Positions 17,490 through 26,675 are shown, counted from the first letter of the stretch. The stretch is DNA of 64,000 bases from Nocardia ignorata NBRC 108230 (GCF_001612905.1 NZ_BDBI01000024.1:62001-126000); one strand, 5' to 3'. Notes: generated by a model not told the origin, from the letters alone. Made by a program: numbers and translations.

Positions 17490-18038
17490 TCAGGCCTGGC
17501 AGGCCGCGGAGTCGAGCTTGGCCGACTTCACGATGTTGCAGGCGAAGGTATGCGACACCTTCCACGACTCGTCCTCGGCGACGAAGTCGATGAAGGCGTC
17601 CTGCACGGGCTGGCCGTCGATGGTGACATCGGCGTCGGCCTTGAGCTTGCCGTCGGCGGGCTCACCCACGTTGGTGATGGAGACCTTCACATTGTTCTTC
17701 TTCGCGGCGTCGACGAACTTGTCGACCAGCATCGGGTCCTGATCGGCGTCCTCGATGTAGGTCTTCTTCTCGTCGGCGGTGAGCTGGCCGCTCATCGCCT
17801 TGGTGAGCCGCGCGTTGAGTTCCTCGACGGTCGGCTTGGGCAGGTTCGGCGGGGTGGTCTCGGCGACGTCGCCGCCTTCCTCCTTGTCCTGCTTGGCCGT
17901 ACCGGACTCGAAGGCGGCCGCGGTGGTGGTGGCGCCCGCGCTGCTCGACTCGGTGTCCGAAGAACCGCACGCGCTCAGCCCCAGCGACGCGACGAGCGCG
18001 ATGAGGACGGCGGCGGTCTTGATCGGTCGGTTGTTCAC
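17490..18038 (-). CDS. Exported lipoprotein, Mtb12-like
   Basis: About 182 residues. The signal peptide (TAAVLIALVASLGLSAC) ends in a lipobox LSAC, followed by a Ser/Thr/Ala-rich linker. The C-terminal domain (PTVEELNARLTKAMSG to KVSHTFACNIV) resembles the low-molecular-weight antigen Mtb12 fold of mycobacteria, by recall and not by search. I chose GTG 18038 because GGGAG lies 5 bases upstream; ATG 18050 is an alternative. It should be anchored on the outer face of the plasma membrane. Confidence 0.75.
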   Translation of the reverse strand: MNNRPIKTAAVLIALVASLGLSACGSSDTESSSAGATTTAAAFESGTAKQDKEEGGDVAETTPPNLPKPTVEELNARLTKAMSGQLTADEKKTYIEDADQDPMLVDKFVDAAKKNNVKVSITNVGEPADGKLKADADVTIDGQPVQDAFIDFVAEDESWKVSHTFACNIVKSAKLDSAACQA

Positions 18039-18072
18039 TACAACTCCCATGATGGTGGTCGAAACGGTCGGG

Positions 18073-18465
18073 CTAGAGCTGGTAACCGCTGGTGCAGTTC
18101 CAGTGCTTGATCGAGGCATTGCCCGGATTGCGGTTCAGCGCTTCGCGTTTGGCGCCACCGATGGTCGAGGCCGAGCCGTAGCTCCACCAGCCACGCGAGA
18201 TCGCGATGGCTCCGCAGCCGTTTCGATAGGAGACCTTCACGTCGCAACCGCCGCCGCCACCGCCGCGTCGGCAGGCGGCCATGGCGCCCGCTTCGGCGTC
18301 GGCGTAGCTGCCGTAATCGGTCGCGTACCCGTACACCCCCGATTTGACCGACGCCGCGATGGCGCCGTAGTAGCCCGACTGCGCCTGGGCCGGTGCGATG
18401 TGCCCCGCGAACATGGTCGCGACGGTGGCACCCAGCACGGCCGCGCTGGTGAGCATTCTCTTCAC
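18073..18465 (-). CDS. Secreted DUF4189-domain protein
   Basis: 130 residues. The Sec signal peptide MKRMLTSAAVLGATVATMFA ends at AQAQ, followed by a small Gly/Tyr/Cys-rich domain (YYGAIAASVKSG, ADAEAGAMAACRRG, CGAIAISRGWW, HWNCTSGYQL). The even set of Cys residues suggests disulfides. DUF4189 proteins are common in actinomycete secretomes and have no settled role. It lies 34 bases upstream of the Mtb12-like gene on the same strand. Confidence 0.85.
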   Translation of the reverse strand: MKRMLTSAAVLGATVATMFAGHIAPAQAQSGYYGAIAASVKSGVYGYATDYGSYADAEAGAMAACRRGGGGGGCDVKVSYRNGCGAIAISRGWWSYGSASTIGGAKREALNRNPGNASIKHWNCTSGYQL

Positions 18466-18736
18466 TTGTTCCCCTTCATACGCATGGGTCGACGACCCGT
18501 TAGAGCGCAGTCAAAGTACCGATCGGTGCGCTGCCCGCGCCACCGCTGGCCGCCCAGATCGGCCGAAATGCTGGAAATCGGTAAGGATTCGGTAAGCGAC
18601 GGGCCGCGAAACGCCCTCGATCCGGGATTTCCGCGCGTTGACCGGCGGGCCCGCGACCTGCGGGTCCGGCGCGTATCGGCGGTCACATCACCCGTGGGAC
18701 CAGTGTTGCGGATGGTCTCGATGGTGTGCGAGCGGC

Positions 18737-18742
18737 TAGCCT
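18737..18742 (+). promoter_or_regulatory. -10 element of a probable leaderless ftsK promoter
   Basis: TAGCCT ends 7 bases before the ATG at 18750, and no Shine-Dalgarno sequence is visible. The same hexamer stands 8 bases before dapA (14437-14442). The rest of the 284-base interval 18466-18749 shows no further gene or repeat that I can support. Confidence 0.55.
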
Positions 18743-18749
18743 GATCGTC

Positions 18750-21287
18750 ATGGCAGGTAAGTCCCGCAGCACCACGACCTCTCGTGCGCGGGCGGGATCG
18801 AGCAGGGGGCAGACGCCGTCGGCGCGGTCTCGTTCGACGACACCGCGAGCGTCGTCGGCCGCGCGTGGGCGAACCACTCCCGCCCGCAGACCCGTCAAAC
18901 GCGCCTCGAACACCGCACCGCTGGCCGTCATCGGCCGGGGCGTCACCAGCGGCTGGACGATGCTCGCGCGCGGCCTCGGCGCCACCACCCGCACGCTGAG
19001 CCGCGCGGGCGAGCTCGAGCACGGGCATCGTCGCGACGGAATCGGACTGGCGCTCATCGCGTTGAGCGTGATCATCGCCGCCGCGGTGTGGTTGTCGGCC
19101 GGCGGCCCGGTGGGGCGTTTCCTCGAGGACATCGTGCGCGCGATCGCCGGGTCGGCGGCCGCGGTGGCGCCGCTGCTGTTCGTGGCGATCGCGGTGGTGC
19201 TGATGCGCACCGAACCGCATCCGGAGATCCGGCCACGGCTGGTCCTCGGCGGACTGCTGGTGATCCTGCCCGCGCTCGGCATCTGGCATCTGGCGGCCGG
19301 GTCACCCACCGACGCGCACGGACGTTCGCGTGCCGCGGGCGCGCTCGGCTACGCCATCGGCGGCCCGCTCGGCCAGGGGCTCACCCCGTGGCTGGCGATG
19401 CCGATCCTGTTGCTGGCCATGGTATTCGGTGTGCTGTTGCTCACGGGGACCACGGTGCGCGAGGTGCCGTCGCGGTTGCGCGAATACTTCGGCCTCGGCG
19501 AATACGCCGACGACAGCGACCCTTACGACCCGGCCAACTACGACGCCGACGGATTCCCGGCGCACCGCAACCGGTCCCGTCGCGGTGCGGCATCGGCGGC
19601 CGACGATTTCGCCGGATCCGACGCGGTCACCGAGTCGCTGGGCGAGCCGCCGCTGCGCGATGCCAAACCCATCGTCGACGAGCCGCCGGCCCCCGCGCCG
19701 AAACCGGCCCGCAAGCGCCCGGCTCCCGCACCCGTCGACCAGACGCCGCCGCCACCACCGGAACCGGAGTTCGTCACCGACCGCGTGGTCGACGGCGACT
19801 ACTCGCTGCCGCCGTTGAGCCTGCTGCTCGACGGCGACCCGCCCAAGAAGCGTTCGGCCGCCAACGAATCGATGATCGAGGCGATCACCGAGGTCCTGGT
19901 GCAGTTCAAGATCGACGCCGCGGTCACCGGATTCGTGCGCGGGCCGACCGTCACCCGGTACGAGGTGGAGCTCGGCCCCGGCGTGAAGGTCGAGAAGATC
20001 ACCGCGCTGGCCCGCAACCTCGCCTACGCCGTCGCGACGGAGAACGTGCGCCTGCTCGCACCCATCCCGGGCAAGTCGGCGGTGGGTATCGAGGTGCCCA
20101 ATGCCGACCGCGAACTGGTCCGCCTGGCCGACGTGCTCAAATCGCCGCACACCCGCAACGACCACCATCCGCTGGTGATCGGCCTCGGCAAGAACATCGA
20201 GGGCGAGTTCGTCTCGGCGAACCTGGCCAAGATGCCGCACCTGCTGGTGGCGGGTTCCACCGGTTCGGGTAAGTCCAGCTTCGTCAACTCGATGCTGATC
20301 TCGTTGCTGCACCGGGCCACTCCCGAAGAGGTCAGGATGATCCTGATCGACCCGAAGATGGTGGAACTCACGCCCTACGAGGGCATTCCGCACCTGATCA
20401 CGCCCATCATCACCCAGCCCAAGAAGGCCGCCGCCGCGCTGGCCTGGCTGGTGGAGGAGATGGAACAGCGCTACCAGGACATGCAGGCCAACAAGGTCCG
20501 CCACATCGACGACTTCAACAAGAACGTGCGTTCGGGCAAGATCACCGCTCCGCTCGGCAGCGAACGGGTCTACCGGCCCTACCCGTACATCCTCGCCATC
20601 GTCGACGAGCTGGCCGACCTGATGATGACCGCCCCGCGTGACGTCGAGGACGCGATCGTGCGGATCACCCAGAAGGCGCGTGCGGCGGGCATCCACCTGG
20701 TGCTGGCCACCCAGCGCCCCTCGGTCGACGTGGTGACCGGCCTGATCAAGACCAACGTGCCCTCACGGCTGGCGTTCGCCACCTCCTCGCTCACCGACTC
20801 GCGCGTCATCCTCGATCAGCCGGGCGCGGAGAAGCTGATCGGCATGGGCGACGGCCTGTTCCTGCCGATGGGCGCCGGTAAGCCGACCCGTCTGCAGGGT
20901 GCCTTCATCTCCGACGAGGAGATCCAGGCGGTCGTCGAGTTCAGCAAGACCCAGGCCGAACCGGAGTACCAGGAGGGCGTCACCGCCGCCAAGGCGGGCG
21001 AGACCAAGGACGTCGACCCCGATATCGGCGACGACATGGACGTGTTGCTACAGGCGGTGGAACTGGTCGTCACCTCACAGTTCGGCTCCACCTCCATGCT
21101 GCAGCGCAAACTGCGTGTCGGGTTCGCCAAGGCGGGCCGACTCATGGACCTGATGGAAACCAGGGGAGTGGTCGGTCCGAGCGAGGGCTCCAAGGCACGC
21201 GACGTGCTGGTGAAGCCCGACGAACTGGATGGTCTGCTGTGGTCGATTCGTGGCGGTGATCCGGCGGATTCCGGGGACGGCGAATAG
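18750..21287 (+). CDS. ftsK: DNA translocase FtsK
   Basis: 845 residues. It pumps DNA at the division septum and activates dimer resolution. A basic Ser/Thr/Arg-rich N terminus (residues 1-60) is followed by four membrane segments (about 90-240), a Pro-rich linker, the alpha/beta motor with Walker A VAGSTGSGKSSFVN and Walker B MILIDPKM, and a C-terminal gamma winged helix (TSMLQRKLRVGFAKAGRLMD). ATG 18750 follows a TAGCCT box by 7 bases. Position upstream of argA-pgsA-clgR agrees with mycobacterial order. Confidence 0.97.
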   Translation: MAGKSRSTTTSRARAGSSRGQTPSARSRSTTPRASSAARGRTTPARRPVKRASNTAPLAVIGRGVTSGWTMLARGLGATTRTLSRAGELEHGHRRDGIGLALIALSVIIAAAVWLSAGGPVGRFLEDIVRAIAGSAAAVAPLLFVAIAVVLMRTEPHPEIRPRLVLGGLLVILPALGIWHLAAGSPTDAHGRSRAAGALGYAIGGPLGQGLTPWLAMPILLLAMVFGVLLLTGTTVREVPSRLREYFGLGEYADDSDPYDPANYDADGFPAHRNRSRRGAASAADDFAGSDAVTESLGEPPLRDAKPIVDEPPAPAPKPARKRPAPAPVDQTPPPPPEPEFVTDRVVDGDYSLPPLSLLLDGDPPKKRSAANESMIEAITEVLVQFKIDAAVTGFVRGPTVTRYEVELGPGVKVEKITALARNLAYAVATENVRLLAPIPGKSAVGIEVPNADRELVRLADVLKSPHTRNDHHPLVIGLGKNIEGEFVSANLAKMPHLLVAGSTGSGKSSFVNSMLISLLHRATPEEVRMILIDPKMVELTPYEGIPHLITPIITQPKKAAAALAWLVEEMEQRYQDMQANKVRHIDDFNKNVRSGKITAPLGSERVYRPYPYILAIVDELADLMMTAPRDVEDAIVRITQKARAAGIHLVLATQRPSVDVVTGLIKTNVPSRLAFATSSLTDSRVILDQPGAEKLIGMGDGLFLPMGAGKPTRLQGAFISDEEIQAVVEFSKTQAEPEYQEGVTAAKAGETKDVDPDIGDDMDVLLQAVELVVTSQFGSTSMLQRKLRVGFAKAGRLMDLMETRGVVGPSEGSKARDVLVKPDELDGLLWSIRGGDPADSGDGE

Positions 21288-21702
21288 CGCACTGCTGGTT
21301 TGCTCTGACCGTGCCGTCAGCGAGCGGCGACGAACGAGGAGGGACCGGGGCGCGGGGTGCCGATCGCGGGGAGCGGCCGGAGGCGGGTTCGGGTCAGCTG
21401 CCGATGCCCGCGCGCGACACGCGCTGCGGTCGCGCGGCATCCTCGGACAGCCGTGACATCGCGGCGAAATGGTCGTACTGGGCGGTCACGGCTGACTCCT
21501 CTCGCGGTGCCGGTGGGTGGTCGATGGGTCGACGGTAGCAGCGGCCGTGACGAGGCGAAACGGGTTTTCGGCTCGGCTACCGGCGCGGACGGGTTCGCAC
21601 GGCTGTGTGTGGAATCATGGCGGGCAATCGCTCCGCAAAGTTGGCTGAAACGGACATATTGGACATGATGGACGGCATGAACCTCATCGATCGGACCACT
21701 TC
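21288..21702. other. Intergenic interval ftsK-terC
   Basis: 415 bases with one possible small gene (21394-21489, minus strand) and a 15-codon ORF (21665-21712) overlapping the terC start. I looked for a yybP-ykoY manganese riboswitch, common before terC genes, and did not see its conserved core. No repeat or other gene is visible. Confidence 0.5.
21394..21489 (-). CDS. Possible 31-residue small protein
   Basis: A GTG at 21489 has the strong site GAGAGGAG 6 bases upstream, and a TACCGT box (21532-21537, minus strand) about 40 bases further up. The ORF encodes VTAQYDHFAAMSRLSEDA and ends in RAGIGS. It is the only candidate gene in the 415-base interval between ftsK and terC (21288-21702). No homology is recognised, and conservation would decide whether it is real. 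Confidence 0.35.
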   Translation of the reverse strand: MTAQYDHFAAMSRLSEDAARPQRVSRAGIGS

Positions 21703-22680
21703 ATGGATGTGACCACGCTCGAATGGGTCATCACCGGCTTGGTGATCCTCGGACTGTTCGTCTTCGACTTCTTCGCCCACGTGCGCACGCCGCACGAACC
21801 GACCTTCAAGGAATCGGGCATCTGGTCGGCCGTCTACATCGGCCTCGCCCTGCTGTTCGGCGGGTACGTCGCCTGGAAGTGGGGCGGCACCTTCGCCGGG
21901 GAGTACTACGCCGGTTTCGTCACCGAGAAGGCGCTCTCGGTGGACAACCTGTTCATCTTCCTCATCATCATGACCACCTTCGCGGTGCCGCGGATGTACC
22001 AGCAGAAGGTGCTGCTCATCGGCATCGTGCTCGCCCTGGTGATGCGCGGTGTGTTCATCGCCGTCGGCGCGGCCGCGATCAGCGCGTGGAGCTGGGTGTT
22101 CTACCTGTTCGGCGCGTTCCTGATCTATACCGCGTTCAAGCTGCTGCGCGAGAGCGGGCACGAGGCCGAGCACGAGGAGCAACGCGACAGCCGCATCGTC
22201 GCGCTGGCCAAGCGGGTGCTGCCGACCACCGACCAGTACGACGGCGACAAGCTGATCACCAAGATCGACGGCAAACGAGTGGTCACCCCGCTGCTGCTGG
22301 CACTGCTCGCCATCGGTTTCGCCGACCTGCTCTTCGCCCTCGACTCGATTCCGGCCATCTACGGCCTCACCGAGCAGCCGTACCTGGTGTTCACCGCCAA
22401 CGCCTTCGCCCTGATGGGTCTGCGTCAGCTGTACTTCCTCATCGGTGGGCTGCTGGACCGGCTGGTGTACCTGTCCTACGGCCTGGCCGCCATCCTGGCG
22501 TTCATCGGTGTGAAGCTGGTGCTGCACGCGCTGCACGAGAACACCCTCGGCTTCATCAACGGCGGCGAGCACGTGAGCGTGCCGGAGATCTCCACGCCGG
22601 TGTCGCTGAGTGTGATCCTCGGGATTCTCGTGATCGCGACGGTGGCGAGCCTGCTGAAGACCCGCCGCACGTCTGTCTGA
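21703..22680 (+). CDS. TerC-family membrane protein
   Basis: 325 residues with about eight or nine membrane segments. Family motifs are EKALSVDNLFIF and DLLFALDSIPAIYG with conserved acidic residues. TerC/Alx proteins are linked to manganese export and tellurium resistance, and some help load metal onto exported enzymes. In M. tuberculosis the homologue sits between hflX and lexA; here it is next to ftsK. A 15-codon ORF overlaps its start. A perfect hairpin follows the gene. Confidence 0.9.
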   Translation: MDVTTLEWVITGLVILGLFVFDFFAHVRTPHEPTFKESGIWSAVYIGLALLFGGYVAWKWGGTFAGEYYAGFVTEKALSVDNLFIFLIIMTTFAVPRMYQQKVLLIGIVLALVMRGVFIAVGAAAISAWSWVFYLFGAFLIYTAFKLLRESGHEAEHEEQRDSRIVALAKRVLPTTDQYDGDKLITKIDGKRVVTPLLLALLAIGFADLLFALDSIPAIYGLTEQPYLVFTANAFALMGLRQLYFLIGGLLDRLVYLSYGLAAILAFIGVKLVLHALHENTLGFINGGEHVSVPEISTPVSLSVILGILVIATVASLLKTRRTSV

Positions 22681-22688
22681 CCGACGAG

Positions 22689-22723
22689 GAACGGCCCGGA
22701 ACCCGTGGGGTTCCGGGCCGTTC
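22689..22723. terminator. Perfect 16-bp hairpin between convergent terC and yciI genes
   Basis: GAACGGCCCGGAACCC (22689-22704) and GGGTTCCGGGCCGTTC (22708-22723) pair fully around a GTG loop. There is no U-tract. Its place between converging genes indicates termination from both sides. Confidence 0.8.
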
Positions 22724-22734
22724 GCGTCTACGGG

Positions 22735-23028
22735 CTATTCGGAGAAGGCGCCCATCACGGGCAGCCACTCGACCACGCGCACGTCCTCGATCAGACCGAG
22801 CTTCGCGAACGGGTCCTCGGTGAGCAGTTGCTCGAGCGAGGACTTGTCCTCGGCCCGGAACAGCAGCAGGGCGCCCGAACCGTCCGCGTACGGGCCGCTG
22901 GTGAGCACGGTGCCCGCGTCGACCAGGGCGTTGAGCCAGCCCCGGTGCTCGGGTCGATTGGTGGTCCGCTCGGCCGCGGTGGCCTCGGTGTAGGTGTAGT
23001 GGACGGCGAAGATCGGCACGTCGATCAA
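22735..23028 (-). CDS. YciI-family protein
   Basis: 97 residues: IFAVHYTYTEATAAER, HRGWLNALVDAGTVLTSGPY, then LTEDPFAKLGLIEDVRVVEW. This is the YCII ferredoxin-like fold with the conserved His and Asp positions of the family. Its function is unknown, although YciI proteins are suggested to be small enzymes. It lies 18 bases downstream of the NAGS gene on the same strand and is probably cotranscribed. Confidence 0.88.
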   Translation of the reverse strand: MIDVPIFAVHYTYTEATAAERTTNRPEHRGWLNALVDAGTVLTSGPYADGSGALLLFRAEDKSSLEQLLTEDPFAKLGLIEDVRVVEWLPVMGAFSE

Positions 23029-23046
23029 CTTTCTCGCGGTGGGTAT

Positions 23047-23613
23047 CTACAGGGTCAGCAGCATGCGGGTGTTGCCGAGGGTGTTCGGCTTCACGAAACT
23101 CAGGTCGAGGAACTCGGCGACGCCGGTGTCGTAGGAACGGCACATCTCCGCGTACACCTCGGCGGTCACCGGCGTGCCGTCGATCTCGACGAAACCGTGC
23201 CTGCCGAAGAAGTCGACCTCGAAGGTGAGCACGAACACCCGCTGCAACTGCAGCTCCCGTGCCACCTCGATCAGCTGACGCACCACCGCGCCGCCCACCC
23301 CGCGGCCCTTGACCACCGGATCGACCGCGACCGTGCGCACCTCGCCCAGATCGGCCCACAGCACGTGCAGCGCGCCGCACCCCACGACCCGGCCCTCGAC
23401 CTCGGCAACCCAGAACTCCTGCACCGACTCGTACAGGGTGACCAGGTTCTTCTCCAGCAGGATCCGGCCGGCGTACTCGTCGACCAGACGTTTGATCTCG
23501 GGGACATCCGAGGTTCGCGCTCGTCGCACGGTGACGTCTCGAACTGGCGCCACGGTAGGCGCGGACGGGTGCGCGTCGCTGGTCGGACCACCTGCTGGTC
23601 CCCGTGAAGTCAT
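23047..23613 (-). CDS. argA: GNAT amino-acid N-acetyltransferase (short NAGS)
   Basis: About 188 residues from ATG 23613. It resembles the stand-alone N-acetylglutamate synthase Rv2747 of M. tuberculosis, which feeds arginine synthesis and is also adjacent to pgsA. The GNAT core is EVRTVAVDPVVKGRGVGGAVV (acetyl-CoA loop KGRGVGG), preceded by VRRARTSDVPEIKRLVDEYA. TACTGT (complement of 23621-23626) lies 7 bases before the ATG with no ribosome site, a leaderless layout. It is divergent from pgsA. Confidence 0.87.
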   Translation of the reverse strand: MTSRGPAGGPTSDAHPSAPTVAPVRDVTVRRARTSDVPEIKRLVDEYAGRILLEKNLVTLYESVQEFWVAEVEGRVVGCGALHVLWADLGEVRTVAVDPVVKGRGVGGAVVRQLIEVARELQLQRVFVLTFEVDFFGRHGFVEIDGTPVTAEVYAEMCRSYDTGVAEFLDLSFVKPNTLGNTRMLLTL

Positions 23614-23852
23614 GGGGTGCACAGTAGTCGGCCCGGTTACCGATAGTCTGAACATGTGCCGCACATCCTGTCGTTCCGCTCATCGCATCGCGCCGGGCCC
23701 GGCGACCGGGGAATACGGCACTGCACGCGTGAGCAAACATCGCGCGACACACCCGAGATTCGGCGCAGTGCCGGTGAGTGCCGAGAGGGCGGGGGCATGA
23801 GAGGTCAGCGCCTGGCGGCGGAAGCGTGCGTGACCACGGAGGGCACCCGATC

Positions 23853-24509
23853 ATGCCGAGAAGACGCAGCATGAGCGTGCGACCCGAGGAGATCGAACGC
23901 GGGGCGGCTCGACTGCCGGGGATGTCCGAACATCAGGTCCCGGTGGTCAATATCGCGAATGTGCTGACGGTGGCGCGCATCGTCCTGGTGCCGTTGTTCG
24001 TGCTCGCGCTGTTCGCCGACGGCGGGCACGACACCCGTTGGCGCGTGATCGCGGCGGCGGTCTTCGGCCTCGCCGCCATCACCGATCGGTTCGACGGGCA
24101 ACTCGCCCGCAAATACGGTCTTGTCACCGATTTCGGCAAGCTCGCCGACCCCATCGCAGACAAAGCGCTGATCGGCGCCGCCCTGATCGGGCTCTCGATC
24201 CTCGGCGATCTGCCCTGGTGGATCACCCTGGTCATCTGCGGCCGCGAACTCGGCATCACCCTGCTGCGGCTGGTCGTGGTGCGGCGCGGGGTGATCCCGG
24301 CCGGGCGTGGCGGCAAGCTCAAGACACTCGTGCAATCGGTGGCCATCGCCCTGCTGGTGCTGCCGCTGTCCGGTGCGTTCGCCACCGCGGGCATGGTCCT
24401 GATGTACCTGGCCGCGGCGCTCACCGTGATCACCGGCCTCGACTACGTCGGCCAGGCCGCGCGGGTGTGGGTGGCGGGTGGTCGCGCGCGCAACGAGTCG
24501 CGCGGGTGA
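23853..24509 (+). CDS. pgsA: CDP-diacylglycerol--glycerol-3-phosphate phosphatidyltransferase
   Basis: 218 residues with six membrane segments. The CDP-alcohol phosphotransferase signature DG-x2-AR-x8-G-x3-D-x3-D is complete: DGQLARKYGLVTDFGKLADP continuing IAD. It makes phosphatidylglycerol phosphate from CDP-DAG. I chose ATG 23853 because GGAGGG precedes it; ATG 23871 and 23922 are in frame and also possible. The downstream cinA-like gene starts within its stop codon. Corresponds to PgsA3 of mycobacteria by position. Confidence 0.92.
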   Translation: MPRRRSMSVRPEEIERGAARLPGMSEHQVPVVNIANVLTVARIVLVPLFVLALFADGGHDTRWRVIAAAVFGLAAITDRFDGQLARKYGLVTDFGKLADPIADKALIGAALIGLSILGDLPWWITLVICGRELGITLLRLVVVRRGVIPAGRGGKLKTLVQSVAIALLVLPLSGAFATAGMVLMYLAAALTVITGLDYVGQAARVWVAGGRARNESRG

Positions 24510-25015
24510 GCGACCCCTTGGTCGCCGGTGCGCCGGCCGCCGAGCTGGTCGCGGCACTCACGGCCGCGGGCCAGACCGTCGCCACCGCCGAATCGCTCAC
24601 CGCGGGCCTGCTCGCCGCGACGATCGCCGGGGTGCCCGGCGCGAGTGCCGTGCTGCGCGGCGGGCTCGTCGTCTACGCCACCGACCTCAAGCACCGGCTC
24701 GCGGGGGTGGACGAGGAGGTGCTGCGCGTCGAGGGCGCGGTCGCGGCGTCCACCGCCGAACAACTCGCCGTGGGCGCGCGCGAACGCTGCGCGGCGGACT
24801 GGGGGATCGGTCTCACCGGGGTCGCTGGACCCGATTCCCAGGACGGGCATCCGGTCGGCACGGTATACCTCGGAGTGGCCGGACCCGATCACAGCGCGGT
24901 GAGCCGGTTGAAACTGCACGGTGACCGGTGGAACATCAGGATCGGTGCGGTGCACAACGCGATCGGGGAGTTATTGCGCTGTGTCGGTGGGTACGGCGAT
25001 GTGACGACGGACTAG
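24506..25015 (+). CDS. cinA: CinA-family nicotinamide-nucleotide amidohydrolase
   Basis: 169 residues, the C-terminal CinA (PncC) domain alone without the N-terminal MoCF-like domain. Motifs are TVATAESLTAGLLAATI, GGLVVYATDLK and GIGLTGVAGPDSQDG. PncC enzymes deamidate NMN to NaMN in pyridine-nucleotide recycling. The GTG 24506 overlaps the pgsA stop (GTGA), so both are translated in tandem. pgsA-cinA-clgR order is typical of actinobacteria. Confidence 0.9.
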   Translation: MSDPLVAGAPAAELVAALTAAGQTVATAESLTAGLLAATIAGVPGASAVLRGGLVVYATDLKHRLAGVDEEVLRVEGAVAASTAEQLAVGARERCAADWGIGLTGVAGPDSQDGHPVGTVYLGVAGPDHSAVSRLKLHGDRWNIRIGAVHNAIGELLRCVGGYGDVTTD

Positions 25016-25107
25016 CCGCGTCCGGGAACCCCCGGCCGCTGTTCGACGTTGTGCCAGAAAGAGGTGAGCACCGCCCGAGGCGGTGACCCGAGGTGGAGGA
25101 GAACGAG

Positions 25108-25533
25108 ATGACGCTGCTGCGGGAGGCAATCGGGGACAGTCTGCGGCGTGCGCGTCTGGCCCAGCATCGGACGCTGCGCGAGGTGTCGACCTCGGCGCGC
25201 GTGAGCCTCGGCTATCTGTCGGAAGTGGAGCGCGGCCGCAAGGAAGCCTCCAGTGAACTGCTCGCCGCCATCTGCGAGGCACTCGATGTGCCGTTGTCGC
25301 GGGTGCTGTGGGACGTGAGCACCATCATGGCCGGAGCCGACGGCTCCGCGCCCCGCGAACCCGCGCTCACCGAGCCCGTGGCCGAACCCGTCGCCGAACC
25401 GGTGCCCGCCGAGCCGTCGGCCACCGCGAGCGCGCAGGCCGACGTGGACGCGCGCATCGGGATCGCCGAGGACACCCGCATCGTCATCCCGGCCCCGCGG
25501 GCCGAGATGCTGGTATTGGTGAAAGGGATGTGA
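25108..25533 (+). CDS. clgR: ClgR-type XRE transcriptional regulator
   Basis: 141 residues. The HTH (residues 14-70) reads RRARLAQHRTLREVSTSARV and SLGYLSEVERGRKEASSELL, the ClgR signature. Known ClgR proteins activate clp proteases and, in mycobacteria, the psp operon. The C-terminal half is a low-complexity linker with the repeat EPVAEPVAEPVPAEP and ends in LVKGM. ATG 25108 has GGAGGAG 5 bases upstream. pspA follows after 183 bases. Confidence 0.92.
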   Translation: MTLLREAIGDSLRRARLAQHRTLREVSTSARVSLGYLSEVERGRKEASSELLAAICEALDVPLSRVLWDVSTIMAGADGSAPREPALTEPVAEPVAEPVPAEPSATASAQADVDARIGIAEDTRIVIPAPRAEMLVLVKGM

Positions 25534-25716
25534 CGCGGCGAACCCGCGTGACGCTGCGCACTACTGGTGAGAGCGGATAGATTCTCATCAGGCGTCGAGT
25601 GGGCCGGTCATATCGGTCCGGGTGCCGCATGGTGAAGGATAAGCACATATCTGGTGCGTGACGGTCGCGCACCACCAGTCGCACGAGCGACGCACAGATG
25701 GAGGCGGGATCAATCG

Positions 25717-26538
25717 ATGGCTAATCCGTTCGTGAAGGCCTGGAAGTACATGATGGCCCTTTTCGACTCCAAGATCGAAGAGCATGCGGATCCGAAGGTC
25801 CAGATCCAGCAGGCGATCGAGGAGGCGCAGCGTCAGCATCAGGCGCTGTCGCAGCAGGCGGCGTCGGTGATCGGCAACCAGCGTCAGCTGGAGATGAAGC
25901 TGAACCGCCAGCTCGACGAGGTCGAAAAGCTCAACGCCAATGCCCGCCAGGCCGTCACCCTGGCCGATCAGGCACAGGCCGCGGGCGACACCGAGAAGGC
26001 GATCCAGTACACCAACGCCGCCGAGGCGTTCGCCGCCCAGCTGGTCACCGCCGAGCAGTCGGTGGAAGACCTCAAGGTGCTGCACGACCAGTCCCTGCAG
26101 GCCGCCGCACAGGCCAAGAAGGCGGTCGAGCAGAACGCGATGATGCTGCAGCAGAAGGTCGCCGAGCGCACCAAGCTGCTCAGCCAGCTCGAGCAGGCCA
26201 AGATGCAGGAGCAGGTCTCGGCCTCGCTGCAGCAGATGGACTCCACCCTGTCCGCGCCTGGTTCCACCCCCAGCCTCGACGCCGTGCGCGACAAGATCGA
26301 ACGCCGCTACGCCAACGCCCTCGGTTCGGCTGAGCTGGCCCAGAACTCGGTGCAGGGCCGGATGATGGAGGTGCAGCAGGCCAGCATCCAGATGGCCGGG
26401 CACAGCAAGCTCGAGCAGATCCGTGCCTCCATGCGCGGCGATGCCCTGCCCACCGGGAACAACGCGGCCATCGACCCGGCCAAGCAGCAGCCCGCGGCGC
26501 CGCAGATCAACAAGGGTGGCCAGGCGGCTCAGCAGTAG
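25717..26538 (+). CDS. pspA: PspA/IM30 phage-shock protein (35-kDa antigen homologue)
   Basis: 273 residues, largely coiled coil with abundant Gln, Ala and Glu. It starts ANPFVKAWKYMMALFDSKIE, whose amphipathic first helix binds membranes, and ends in a Pro/Gln tail. PspA polymers coat damaged inner membrane and also hold ClgR inactive in mycobacteria. ATG 25717 is set by the conserved start of the family, with GGAGG upstream. The frame runs open upstream without homology. Confidence 0.95.
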   Translation: MANPFVKAWKYMMALFDSKIEEHADPKVQIQQAIEEAQRQHQALSQQAASVIGNQRQLEMKLNRQLDEVEKLNANARQAVTLADQAQAAGDTEKAIQYTNAAEAFAAQLVTAEQSVEDLKVLHDQSLQAAAQAKKAVEQNAMMLQQKVAERTKLLSQLEQAKMQEQVSASLQQMDSTLSAPGSTPSLDAVRDKIERRYANALGSAELAQNSVQGRMMEVQQASIQMAGHSKLEQIRASMRGDALPTGNNAAIDPAKQQPAAPQINKGGQAAQQ

Positions 26539-26675
26539 TCACGCCACCTCGGGCCGTCGGCCGACGCTCGATACTCGCGCCCGTCGCGGGCGTCGAACGC
26601 CGACCGGCGGCCCGGCCCTGTTCAGGGTGAGGTTGTCGTACCCGCGTGGCACTCTGGGTAGGTGGAAGGATCACG

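Noticed and set aside
21540..21702. Possible yybP-ykoY manganese riboswitch before terC
   Set aside because: The conserved core and pairing arms could not be found; only a short GGCTAC-like match is present.
25534..25716. ClgR-binding palindrome before pspA
   Set aside because: Only a half-site-like GGCGAAC is visible; the mirrored half at the expected spacing is missing.
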